Of a DNA stretch of 64,000 nucleotides, positions 36,169-46,170 are shown in pieces (the stretch's first letter is position 1; every line of letters begins with the position of its first letter). Both the position numbers and the translations under genes were made by a program. The notes under the pieces are model-generated. The model was not told the origin of the DNA and made no database searches. It worked only from the letters and a program-made list of their open reading frames with translations. The stretch spans positions 1 through 64,000 of the forward strand of contig NZ_BAOS01000031.1 of the NCBI RefSeq assembly GCF_002443295.1. Direction: 5' to 3'. Source of the stretch: Candidatus Scalindua japonica. Its GTDB lineage: Bacteria; Planctomycetota; Brocadiia; Brocadiales; Scalinduaceae.

Positions 36169-39100
36169 CTATTTCTGACTTGTTACATTATCCCTCTTCG
36201 CCAACTCAAAAGGTCTGATTTTGAGTTCGATATCTGCTTCGTGAAGATGCTTCCAGATGCGGTTCCATACTTCATCACGTATCATATATCGTTTGTGATA
36301 ATCATCCGCATACCACCAGGGCCAATATTGCATCATACTTGCATTCTCAAAAACCTGCATACCTGCCAGCATGGTACCTTTTGCCATATCCTGCTTAATT
36401 AATGTACATTCTGATAAAGCCTGGTTTATCAACTGAATTACTTTCTGTGGATCATTGTCAGGTGCTACATAAACGCTAATGTAATCACCACCCGGAAGTG
36501 CTTTTGTATAATTCAGTATAGTTGACTCTGCTACCTGGCTGTTTGGTACGCTAAAATGATAATCGAATGGATTAATCAGTCTTGTTGTACGCCATGTCAT
36601 ATCTACTACCTTACCCGCCTGCATAGATCCAATTTGTATTGTATCACCAATAGTAAAAGGACGCTCAATGAAAATCATAATCCCACCCAATATATTGGCA
36701 AGAGTCTCTTTTGCCGCCAGGGCAATTGCTAAACCGCCTATTCCCAGACCCGCAAGAAAAGCGCCTACTTTAAAGCCGAGATTGCTCATTAACATAACAA
36801 TAGCAATAATCCAGATACTGATCTTTAAAAAGGTCTTTAAGAAGGAAAGTACAAATTTAGTTTGTGGTTTTTTTTCAATATCTGATGTCATGAACCGGGT
36901 GATCACGCGTTTGACTAACCATACCAGAAATATGGCAATCAGAACAATGCTTACCAGCTTTATTAAAATAAGGATTATCTCCTGTCTTCGTATTTTGTAA
37001 CGTTCCGGCCGTAATACGCCAATCTCACCTTGCAGAAATTGAAGCATGTCAATTGCAGTTTCGGGTTTTTCATCAGGTTCCAGTTTTGTCAACTCATCCG
37101 GAGAATGACCTGCAATATATTGAATTCGGCGTTGAATGCTGGAGGCTTTAGCATTCAACGCTCCCAGTCCTTCATGATATGTATCGATTTCTACCTCAAT
37201 GCCTGAAGGAGAAAGCTTCTGTTCGAAGAAACGGGTCCACTTATTTACTGCCATGATTTTCATGTGACGAAAGAAAAGAAGCGGAGCCAGCTCTTTAATC
37301 AGAGCGGCCTTATTCTTTTCCAAAACCGGCACCTGTGAATGTGCATGGTGCCCTGTTTTTGCTCTAGATGAATGGTGACCTGGCTCTGCTTTATGGGGCC
37401 CAAATTGTTCTCTGATCTTTATCCATTCCTCTTCTTCTTCATGTATTAATTGCACTGCCTGCTTATTAAGAATCAGTAACAGTTTTTGACTAATTGATTC
37501 TTCCTCTTCTGCGAGCTGTATCAAGTGTTCGGTATTTCCTTTCTGCTCCTTCAGATTCTCCCGTTTCATGCCCAGTTCCGCCAGTTCCACATAATAGGCA
37601 CGCAAAAGATCACTCAGTTCTTTCGTCTGCTCTGACGGCACAAAACTGAGAAAATATTCTATGATTTTATCTTCAGACTCCATATGGCGAAGAGCTGTTT
37701 GTTCGAGACTTTTCAATGCTGTCTCAGGAAGATCCTCCCTTTTTTGTTGAAAGTCCTGGTCCTGTTTCTGTAATTCCCGGAGTATATCAAGTCGTTTGCT
37801 GACCAGACTCCGCATTTCCTTTAACAAGGGCAGGGTTTCTCTGAGTGCTACATCCGGCTGGTGAAGTTCTTCTATCTGTCGCTTGACGTTCGTCTGATAG
37901 TTCAGCAATTCTGTTATCTCTGTTTCAGGTTGAATTATCAGATCGTGTGATAAAGCCTCAGTAATACCATCCGGAATTTCATTACTACTCAGTTGACCAC
38001 GACCCATACGCTTCTTTATTTCCTTGGCATTTGCATGATGCTTCATTGCCAGTTCCAGGGTTTCAGACAGCATGACTACATATTGTTCAACATGTTGATT
38101 CAGAGATTTAATAACATTCAGGAGTTTTGTGCGTTGTTTCTGCTGTTCTTCAATAATTCTGATTCTGGTTGATAGCAGGTTCTGGTATTGCACTGTCTGA
38201 GAAGTAAGGGTGTTATTATTCGAATATTTGATTAAGGGGTTTTTATTTACTTTATCAGCAGCAGTGGATGATTCTGATCTAAACGAAGCTCGTGTTAATT
38301 CCTCCGGTAAATTTAATCCGGCAAGTTTAAAGAGTTTTTTTAAAATATTTTGCTTTTCCTCCAGGAATTCATGTTGTATTAAACGCAATAATGGGTCTTT
38401 TAAATATCCAAGTTTTTGCTTTGCCTCTTCAACTCCCATTTGAGTTTTTTTAAATTTATCACGAAACTTTTGCAAAGTAATGCTATTTTCCCTAAGTTTT
38501 TCTGAACTCTTCTTAAAACTTTGAACAAGCTGTTGAATTGACATTTCTTTAAGCGTTGACTCCCATTGCTTGGCATGTAAAGCTGACTCCTGAATTTCTT
38601 TCAGACTTGCCAGGCTATCTGCCTCTTCTTTCCGGGCTGCCTCGTATTCTGCTATCTGTTCGTCAACCAGAACAAGCTGATCCCTGGCCTTCTGAACTGC
38701 AAGCAAAGCTTCTGATATATACTCTGAAACACTATTTCCTGCAGCTATGATAGTATCGGATTGGTTGCCTTCCGAAATTAAATCTGGTACACTTTCCCCC
38801 TCAACAACAGAATTTTCATGAATTTCAACAATAACCTGCATTTTGAAAAGATGTTCACTGAGAATTACAGCATCTCCTTTAAGAGATTCTCCATTCTCTA
38901 TCAAAGACTGCAGCTCCAACCGGAGTCTTCTCAGTTTTTTTGTTCTTGTGCCATGTTGTTGAGAGATTTTTTCTTTAGTAACAATGGTTTTATGATGATC
39001 TTTTTCTGCTGTTGTATGGTGATCTTTCTCACTTGCGTGATGATTTTTTTTAATAGAGTGGTGGTCTTTTTCAACATGCTTTTCATGATACCTTGTTTTT

Positions 39101-40089
39101 TTCGGCTTTGAAAGTTCTTCAAGTTCCTTCTGTACCCGGACTACATTCTCTTGACTGCTTCTGAATTTATTGAGCGAGAGATTAAAATTTTCAGTTAGCC
39201 ATACCCGTTCTTTCTGTAACTCTAAAATTTTTTCCTGTAGTCTCTCAAGTGTCTGTCTCAGATATTCCTGTTCCAGGTCCTGCCGGTGAAGTTCCTGGAA
39301 ATATATTTCCCTAGCAGAAGAGTGTTGGGCTTCTGCCTTGAAAATTTCTTTTCTGGTTTCTTCGATACGTGGAGCAATTTTACCAAGTCTCTGTTGAGTA
39401 GTCGCTGCCTCCTTCTTCAACTTGTTTTGTTGACTCTTAAATTTCTGCTTTTGTATCTCCATCCTTTGTGGGTTAAACAAGTCGGGGATCTCTTCAGATG
39501 CCAGCGTTCCATCATTGACTCGTAAATTGATTTCAAACAGAAATGGCATCATGCTTTCAAGTGATTCAACAAAAGCATTGGCGGCTGACTGAGCTGATTC
39601 TATATGAGTAATCTGCTGATTTAAAAGCATCTTTTCTGCGTGAATCAACTCAAGTCGGTTTTTATAAGCATCAAGCCTTTTCTTTGTATGACCCAGAGTA
39701 ATTCTGGCAACTTCTACAGGGAGGATGCCGTCTGATGGAATCTTAGGTTTTTCTTCAGGTATCTTTAAAGATCCGGTTTCCTCCATTCCATGATCAAGCA
39801 ATATTCCGCCTTTGTTTACCCTGCGTAACTGTGCCAGAAACCTGCCGGATGCTTCATTAATTATGGTCTGAGCCTGTTTAAGTAATTCACTATTACTTAG
39901 ATTATGGAGGGTCGGTGTTTGTAATTTTTTCTCTTTTTTATGTGCAACATCTGAAAACGCAGACAGAGAAGAAAAAGAGATGATGATTGTAATCGATAGA
40001 GCTACTAGACATCCTTTGAATATCGGTAGTTTTACCCCATAGAAATGTCTATGAAGGCAGGCATGTCGAGGAATAAATGAGTTGTTCAT
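36169..40089 (-). CDS. Very large MscS-family mechanosensitive channel with His-rich linkers
   Basis: This 1306-residue envelope protein has an N-terminal signal/anchor (about 22-48) and then roughly 1000 residues of mostly coiled coil, as in MscK/MscM-type channels. Near the C-terminus are three membrane helices (IILILIKLVSIVLIAIFLVW, then ISIWIIAIVMLMSNLGF, then GAFLAGLGIGGLAIALAAKE), followed by the MscS beta domain (PFTIGDTIQIGSMQAGKVVD, FSVPNSQVAESTILNY). It opens under membrane tension. Unusual His-rich repeats occur at about residues 325-350 (EKDHHSIKKNHHASEKDHHT) and again near 905-925 (GHHSSRAKTGHHAHS). Confidence 0.88.
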   Translation of the reverse strand: MNNSFIPRHACLHRHFYGVKLPIFKGCLVALSITIIISFSSLSAFSDVAHKKEKKLQTPTLHNLSNSELLKQAQTIINEASGRFLAQLRRVNKGGILLDHGMEETGSLKIPEEKPKIPSDGILPVEVARITLGHTKKRLDAYKNRLELIHAEKMLLNQQITHIESAQSAANAFVESLESMMPFLFEINLRVNDGTLASEEIPDLFNPQRMEIQKQKFKSQQNKLKKEAATTQQRLGKIAPRIEETRKEIFKAEAQHSSAREIYFQELHRQDLEQEYLRQTLERLQEKILELQKERVWLTENFNLSLNKFRSSQENVVRVQKELEELSKPKKTRYHEKHVEKDHHSIKKNHHASEKDHHTTAEKDHHKTIVTKEKISQQHGTRTKKLRRLRLELQSLIENGESLKGDAVILSEHLFKMQVIVEIHENSVVEGESVPDLISEGNQSDTIIAAGNSVSEYISEALLAVQKARDQLVLVDEQIAEYEAARKEEADSLASLKEIQESALHAKQWESTLKEMSIQQLVQSFKKSSEKLRENSITLQKFRDKFKKTQMGVEEAKQKLGYLKDPLLRLIQHEFLEEKQNILKKLFKLAGLNLPEELTRASFRSESSTAADKVNKNPLIKYSNNNTLTSQTVQYQNLLSTRIRIIEEQQKQRTKLLNVIKSLNQHVEQYVVMLSETLELAMKHHANAKEIKKRMGRGQLSSNEIPDGITEALSHDLIIQPETEITELLNYQTNVKRQIEELHQPDVALRETLPLLKEMRSLVSKRLDILRELQKQDQDFQQKREDLPETALKSLEQTALRHMESEDKIIEYFLSFVPSEQTKELSDLLRAYYVELAELGMKRENLKEQKGNTEHLIQLAEEEESISQKLLLILNKQAVQLIHEEEEEWIKIREQFGPHKAEPGHHSSRAKTGHHAHSQVPVLEKNKAALIKELAPLLFFRHMKIMAVNKWTRFFEQKLSPSGIEVEIDTYHEGLGALNAKASSIQRRIQYIAGHSPDELTKLEPDEKPETAIDMLQFLQGEIGVLRPERYKIRRQEIILILIKLVSIVLIAIFLVWLVKRVITRFMTSDIEKKPQTKFVLSFLKTFLKISIWIIAIVMLMSNLGFKVGAFLAGLGIGGLAIALAAKETLANILGGIMIFIERPFTIGDTIQIGSMQAGKVVDMTWRTTRLINPFDYHFSVPNSQVAESTILNYTKALPGGDYISVYVAPDNDPQKVIQLINQALSECTLIKQDMAKGTMLAGMQVFENASMMQYWPWWYADDYHKRYMIRDEVWNRIWKHLHEADIELKIRPFELAKRDNVTSQK

Positions 40090-40104
40090 TTAGATTGGTC
40101 TCCA

Positions 40105-43100
40105 TTATCGGCAGGGTATGAATCGTACCATGGTCTTCTTGTCTCTGATGACTTCTCCAAGAAGATCAATAGTGCGATCGATTTCTTCCATCGTATTACC
40201 AAGTCCAAGCGAAAAACGCAGAGCACAATGCGCCTCTTCTTCGGAAAGTCCCATTGCCAGTAATGCGTGTGAAGGCTTCGGTGAACCGGCCCGGCATGCC
40301 GACCCGGAAGAGAGAGAAACACCTTTCTGGTCCAGGGCGAGAACTACCGACTCTCCACGTATTCCGGGAAAAGTCATATTCAATGTGTTTGGCAACAGTG
40401 CCTCCGGATTTCCGTTCAACTTCGCATCTTTCATTAATTCGCGTATCCCTTTTTCCAGTTTGTCACGCATCCTTTTGATCCTGACCATTTCATGGATTCG
40501 TTGAACCGCCAGCTCTGCTGCCTTGCCCAGCCCGACAATCCCTAATACATTTTCTGTACCCGCACGCATTCCATTCTCCTGCTTCCCACCACTCACCAGT
40601 GGCTCCATTACAACATCTTTTCGAATATAAAGAGCCCCAATACCTTTCGGGCCATATATTTTATGCCCAGACATTGTGAGCAAATCCACACCGAGGGCTT
40701 CTACATCTATTGGAATTTTTCCAATCGCCTGTACACAATCAGTATGAAACAGAATGTTCCGTTCTTTCGCTATCGTGACCAGATCTGCTATCGGATTAAT
40801 TGAACCGGTCTCGTTGTTTGCCATCATCACACTCACCAGGCATGTTTTATCTGTAATTGCAGATTTCAACTCTTCCTGGTTAATCTTCTTTGTTTTATCA
40901 ATGTTGAGGTATGTTACGGTAAACCCGTGCCTTTCAAGCCACTGACATGTATCAATAACAGAAGGATGTTCTATGGAAGTGGTTATAATATGGTTCCTTG
41001 TGTTCCAGTTTGCGAAAGCAACTCCTTTTATAGCGAGATTGTTGGCCTCGGAACCGCTACCGGTAAAGGTTATCCGCCTTGCAGTACAATTGAGTAACTG
41101 GGCAACACTTCGCCTCGCCGCCTCAACAGCAAACCTCGCTTCCTTTCCTTCGGTATAGATACTGGATGGATTTCCATGACCATTTTCAGCAAACTGGAGC
41201 ATGATCTTCCTGACTTCCGGGTCTAAAGGAGTTGTGGCATTGTGATCAAGATAAATACGCTTCTCAATATGCTGAGACTCTGAGTCTGACTCTATCATCC
41301 CGGTAGTATCATTGTATTCACCTGAATCTACCGCAAGTGCCTTGTCTCTCTCTGTTACTTTAACTACTTCACACAAGAGAGTTTTATATACAGGAAAGCC
41401 AGATATTGGGTCATACCGCTGGAGATCAGTCAAATCATTTACATTGCAATTCTGCCACTTCTCCGGCCCAACGGGTCCGCCGCCACCCATATTGGCATCA
41501 ATGGCACCCTGAACAATATCATCGGTGACCAGTGCACACATGGTAACCTTACCACGCTTAGTCATAATGTCCACAAGGTCTCCGCTTTTGATACTACGAG
41601 CTTCCGCATCCAGGGTATTGATTGTTACCGTTGGCTCAGGCCTCTCTTTCAGAAGCCCTGAGACGCCATGATGCTGTGAACGGAAATCTGTAGTTACACG
41701 TGATCCCGAATTGAATATCAGGGGAAATTCCTCTGCAAGATCTGGCTGAGAGTGAGGTCCTTCACCAGGTTCTGTATAGACTGGTAGAGGGTCATACCCA
41801 TGCTCTTCAAGTATTGTGGAAGCTATTTCAAACTTTCCTGTCGGAGTTTCGAACCCGGGCTTACCATCAGTACGCAGTAATCCCTTCTCCCATTTCTTGT
41901 ACTGCGTTAAGACTGATGGCACCTGTACTGTTCCATTTGAACCCCGAACATCTTCAAGGGAAAAACCGGACCCTTTTAGCACGTGTCGAAGGAGTTCTTC
42001 CTCATCTGCCGGATAAAGATGCCCGTAGCCAAGACGTTCAGCAAGTTCTGTCAAAATAAAGAAATCATTCCGCGCCTCACCTACCGGCTCAGCAATTTTC
42101 TCTCTGATTCGAAAGATCGGTCCATACGTCATATATGATTCAATTTCATACATGGTAGTTGCGGGAAGGACTATATCTGCATACGCTGCATCTGCTGTCA
42201 ATTGACGATCAATACTTACAAGAAAATCAAGATTATTCAATGTCTTGCGCCAGATAGCCGGTTGAGGCCAGGAAGTAATAATTGATCCTCCAAGTATGAT
42301 AAGAGAACGAATAGGATAGGGTTTTCCTTCCAGGACAGACTCCGGTAATGCAATTGCATGGGATTCCCCCCGATATTGACTGTAAACAGGAAAGCGATCT
42401 CTGCCCAGTGCTTTTCGTACATCAGGATTGGGAATATGACCTTCACGGTTTAAAGGAAAATTGTTTTCTTTCATCGTAAAACAACGCCCTCCCGGCACAT
42501 CAAGCTGTCCCCCAAGTGCCCAGAGGACCATTGTCGCTCGTATTGCCTGCACACCGCTGTCACTATACTCAAGCCCGCTGTACATAACCGGAGATGCACC
42601 ATTTACTTCTGCAATTCTTCTGGCAAGAGACCTGATTGTGTCAGCAGGAACCCCCGTAATGTTTTCAACAGCATCCGGCCTGAAGTGTTGTACATATCTT
42701 GCAAGGTCATCGAACCCAACTGACCAGTTTTTTACAAAGTCCTCGTCATAGAGTTCTTCTTCTATAAGAATATTGCACATACCGAGAGCCAGGGCGCCAT
42801 CAGTACCAGGACGTATTGGAATCCACTCTGCATCAGTAAGCTTTGCCGTCATGGTTTTCCGCGGATCTATAACAACAACCTGTGCTCCTTGTTTTTGTGC
42901 ACTGATAATCCTGTTAAGATCCAGCGGTGGACAATCGGTTGCAGGATTTGTCCCCCATACCACTATCATCTGGGCATTCTCGATATCGGAAAACATATTA
43001 ATCAACATCCCCCCCATAGTGATATGAGGCGCAATCATAGCAAACGAGACGTAGCAGAGAGCACCTACTCCCAGAGTATTTGGAGAACCAAATGGAAACA

Positions 43101-43512
43101 AAACACTTGACGCAGAAGATACGGCCACATCCTTTGGCTGAAACACATCACACATGGAAAGCTCAAAGCTTCCCCTCCCTGTGTATATAGCAGTAGCCTC
43201 CGGGCCCGACTCCTCCTTAATAGTATTTAAGTTTTCAACGATAATTTCATAGGCACTGTCCCAGGAAATTCTCTCAAACTCATAGGTACCTTTTGGGCCC
43301 TTTCTCCTCAGCGGATAGCGAAGCCGGTCTTTGGAATATACAATTTCAGAAGAGTGTTCACCGAGTTTGCAAATCATTCCTAGATGAGAGCTTTCATCAG
43401 GTCTTACCTCCGCAATCCTTCCCTCCTTATCATAGCTGACGGTAACCCAGCACCCAGCAGGACAAATACCGCAGATTGCATGTTTTTCATTACTACTGTT
43501 CTTTGATCCCAT
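40105..43512 (-). CDS. Molybdopterin oxidoreductase fused to cysteine desulfurase
   Basis: This is a single 1135-residue frame. Residues 1-700 are a DMSO-reductase-family enzyme: [4Fe-4S] ligands Cys14, 17, 21 and 48, a probable Mo-ligand Cys153 (ALCYVSF), and two pterin-binding halves. Residues 753-1135 are a NifS/IscS-type cysteine desulfurase: YLDHNATTP, PLP Lys951 (SGHKIYGPKG) and catalytic Cys1073 (SSGSACRAG). The join is at about 41256, after a linker with acidic residues. Free desulfurases (IscS) supply the sulfur that FdhD transfers to the Mo cofactor of formate dehydrogenases, so in-cis sulfuration is a plausible role (inference). No signal peptide. Confidence 0.92.
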   Translation of the reverse strand: MGSKNSSNEKHAICGICPAGCWVTVSYDKEGRIAEVRPDESSHLGMICKLGEHSSEIVYSKDRLRYPLRRKGPKGTYEFERISWDSAYEIIVENLNTIKEESGPEATAIYTGRGSFELSMCDVFQPKDVAVSSASSVLFPFGSPNTLGVGALCYVSFAMIAPHITMGGMLINMFSDIENAQMIVVWGTNPATDCPPLDLNRIISAQKQGAQVVVIDPRKTMTAKLTDAEWIPIRPGTDGALALGMCNILIEEELYDEDFVKNWSVGFDDLARYVQHFRPDAVENITGVPADTIRSLARRIAEVNGASPVMYSGLEYSDSGVQAIRATMVLWALGGQLDVPGGRCFTMKENNFPLNREGHIPNPDVRKALGRDRFPVYSQYRGESHAIALPESVLEGKPYPIRSLIILGGSIITSWPQPAIWRKTLNNLDFLVSIDRQLTADAAYADIVLPATTMYEIESYMTYGPIFRIREKIAEPVGEARNDFFILTELAERLGYGHLYPADEEELLRHVLKGSGFSLEDVRGSNGTVQVPSVLTQYKKWEKGLLRTDGKPGFETPTGKFEIASTILEEHGYDPLPVYTEPGEGPHSQPDLAEEFPLIFNSGSRVTTDFRSQHHGVSGLLKERPEPTVTINTLDAEARSIKSGDLVDIMTKRGKVTMCALVTDDIVQGAIDANMGGGGPVGPEKWQNCNVNDLTDLQRYDPISGFPVYKTLLCEVVKVTERDKALAVDSGEYNDTTGMIESDSESQHIEKRIYLDHNATTPLDPEVRKIMLQFAENGHGNPSSIYTEGKEARFAVEAARRSVAQLLNCTARRITFTGSGSEANNLAIKGVAFANWNTRNHIITTSIEHPSVIDTCQWLERHGFTVTYLNIDKTKKINQEELKSAITDKTCLVSVMMANNETGSINPIADLVTIAKERNILFHTDCVQAIGKIPIDVEALGVDLLTMSGHKIYGPKGIGALYIRKDVVMEPLVSGGKQENGMRAGTENVLGIVGLGKAAELAVQRIHEMVRIKRMRDKLEKGIRELMKDAKLNGNPEALLPNTLNMTFPGIRGESVVLALDQKGVSLSSGSACRAGSPKPSHALLAMGLSEEEAHCALRFSLGLGNTMEEIDRTIDLLGEVIRDKKTMVRFIPCR

Positions 43513-43579
43513 TAAATATTCCTTTTAAAGTTTGTCGTAACAGTATGCACTACGGTAAAAGGTGCGCCCTGTTAAAATT

Positions 43580-44581
43580 TTAATCAGCAGCTGGTGCGAA
43601 AAGGTTCAGGCTGAAAAGTTGTTCAGTATCAAACCATTGTTGTTCCACATAAAGACCTGTCTCTTCTGCCAGAGCATTAATATCGTCTGGAGAATACTTG
43701 AATGAGTGTTCCGTGTGAATAGTTTCATCAGCCATAAATGAAACCTCTAAATCAAGTTCACTGATAAAAACCTTCTGATCTATATGACTGATCAGGTACA
43801 TCTCAATTCGTCCAATTTCTTCATTATAAATTGCCTTGTGAAAAAATTTATCTACGTCAAAATTGCCCCCCAGTTCTCTATTTACATGTGTAAGGAGGTT
43901 TAAGTTGAACTCTGCAGTAACACCCTGTGTATCATTGTAGGCATTTTCCAAAATAGTTTTCTCTTTTTTCAAATCAATACCTACCAGAAACCTGTCATTG
44001 GGAAGCATTATTTTCTGTAGATGTCGTAAAAAATCAGTTACCTCAGATCTATTAAAATTGCCTATACTTGATCCTAACCATGTAATCAGGTTCTGTTGCT
44101 CTTTCAGGATGTTCAGGTGATCAATTCCTTCATTATACCTGGCAGCAATGGCGTTTATTACCAGATCCGGATATGCTTCGAGCAGGGAATAAGCGCTCTC
44201 CTCAAGTATCTTATGGGAGACATCAATAGGTGTATAATGAGCAAGGCGCTGACGTTCAAGAAACGCCTCTATCAGTATCCTTGTTTTTGTAGAACTACCA
44301 CTACCTAATTCGACGAGGACTGTTTCTCCCGTAAATAGGGAAACAATATCATCTGCGTTTGCTTCAAGGATATCTGTTTCCGTACGTGTCAGGTAATATT
44401 CCGGAAGTCCACAGATTTTCTCAAATAACTGTGATCCGGCATGATCATAGAAATAGACAAAGGGGAGGTGCTTTGATTCAGAAGTAAGACCGCTTTTAAC
44501 ATCTCTGGAGAAGTTGTTTATGAAATTCTTCCTATCGATTGTTACTAGTGAAAATCGTCCTTCAATTCCTGAAATTGTCAC
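43580..44581 (-). CDS. EgtD-like histidine N-methyltransferase
   Basis: This 333-residue S-adenosylmethionine enzyme belongs to the EgtD family, which trimethylates histidine as the first step to ergothioneine. Seen are the N-terminal KHLPFVYFYDHAGSQLFEKI and LPEYYLTRTETDIL, then VLVELGSGSSTKT as the cofactor loop. The partner EgtB is not nearby. The only SUMF1-type gene (62064) is far away and lacks EgtB features that I can see. It starts 67 bases after the fusion gene, on the same strand order, so an operon with it is possible. Confidence 0.85.
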   Translation of the reverse strand: MTISGIEGRFSLVTIDRKNFINNFSRDVKSGLTSESKHLPFVYFYDHAGSQLFEKICGLPEYYLTRTETDILEANADDIVSLFTGETVLVELGSGSSTKTRILIEAFLERQRLAHYTPIDVSHKILEESAYSLLEAYPDLVINAIAARYNEGIDHLNILKEQQNLITWLGSSIGNFNRSEVTDFLRHLQKIMLPNDRFLVGIDLKKEKTILENAYNDTQGVTAEFNLNLLTHVNRELGGNFDVDKFFHKAIYNEEIGRIEMYLISHIDQKVFISELDLEVSFMADETIHTEHSFKYSPDDINALAEETGLYVEQQWFDTEQLFSLNLFAPAAD

Positions 44582-44799
44582 TTTATTTACTCCATATCTA
44601 AAATCACTATTATAAAGTATTTATATTACAATATACTCCACTTGAAAATCAAGAAAACTCACAATAAAACTAGCCTCAGTTATGACAAAAGAATTTGGTA
44701 TTAAATTTGCTTAAATTTAAAAATATTCAATACTGGAACAATAACGCTAACACTTTTACACAAGCATTAACTTTATTTTAAAATTTTAAAAAGATTGCC

Positions 44800-45913
44800 A
44801 GTGGTATCAAGGAGATTGAAACCATAGCAGCATGGAGAGAATCAGAGAGATTGGAGGCGGAAGAGTATAATAAAAAAAAGAGATTTTAGATATAAATGAG
44901 AAAATAATGGAAAACGATATCGCTGGTGATCCAATGAATGAAAAAAGATGGAGCAAAAAGACAGCCTATGCACTTAAAGATGATTTAACGAACACCTATT
45001 TTGAAGGGAGCAAGAGAGGTAGTAAAGTAGCTGGGTATGGCAAATCAAAAGAGAAGCGCAATGATTGTCCAATGGTTACACTATCGCTTACAATAGATGA
45101 AGAGGGATTTCCTAAGCAGAGCAAAGTGTGGAAAGGCAATGTGTCAGAGCCGGATACGCTTGAGGGTATTTTGTTGGGGTTAAAAGAAGAAGAAAGCTTG
45201 TTTTCGAGTCAGAGAACGATTGTTATGGATGCAGGGATTGCTACGGAAGATAATATTGCATTGATTAAAAAGAACGGCTTTAAATATATAGCAGTCTCAC
45301 GCAAGAGAACGTATGATGATGCCCTCTGGTCTGGAGTGCAAGAGGAGAAGGTCGCATTATCGGAGGGGAAAACAATATTGAGTATGAAATTAGCCCGAAC
45401 AGAAGAAGAGGTGTTTCTTTTATGCCACTCTGAAGCAAAAGAGGCCAAAGAGAGTGCAATTCTTTTCCGTCGTGAGCAGAAATTTGAACAAGAGTTAACA
45501 GCGATACAAGAGGGATTAAAGAAGAAAAGGACGCTCAAGAAAAAGGTAGTTTTAGAAACATGAAAGGCAATCTGGGTTTGTGTCCAAACTTTCATCATGA
45601 CGATATCCCAACTATTGCTCATGTACATATCACGGTATTGGCTTATCATATGCTTGCAGGGATATTAAAAAAGTTACGAACAGCGGATGTGCATTATAAT
45701 TGGAATACGATTCGTAATATTCTTGCAACACATGTAAGGGTAACAACCACTATGAACACAGAGGATGGACACGTTATTGACGTCAGAACATGCATAACAT
45801 CCACAGAAAAGCAATATATGATTTACAATAAGCTACATATTAAACATACTTCTTTGGAGAGAAAACATATGAAATCATCGGTTAAGACCCAAAGATGTAG
45901 TGCCGAAAATTGA
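44800..45913 (+). pseudogene. Remnant of an IS1634-family transposase
   Basis: The frame at 44907-45563 holds the DDE-type core (KDDLTNTYFEGSKRGSKVAG, TIVMDAGIATEDNIALIKKN). It then breaks, and the last part continues in another frame at 45560-45913 (NFHHDDIPTIAHVHITVLAY), the C-terminal region of the same family. The N-terminal third is missing or scrambled (44800-44906). An internal deletion between the halves is evident from the missing residues. No clear terminal repeats were found. The element is inactive. Confidence 0.8.
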
Positions 45914-46170
45914 GACGCGGAAAACTTAGTTGCCTGCAATTATTAGAGATACAACTTTTGCTTGTCGAACTTTGCATAGCAATGCTAAGTCGAGGATTTT
46001 GTGATTGAGAAAAATCTATAAGTTCTTGCGAAATCTGGTAAAGAAAACCGAAAACCAATTCGTGATGGGTATAGTATGACAAACATCTGGAACGAAGAGA
46101 CCATTCGGCAGAGAGTCTCACCTTGAGTTACTCACAAAGGGGTCCCCTTAGCAGCTGGTCTAGCCGGAAT

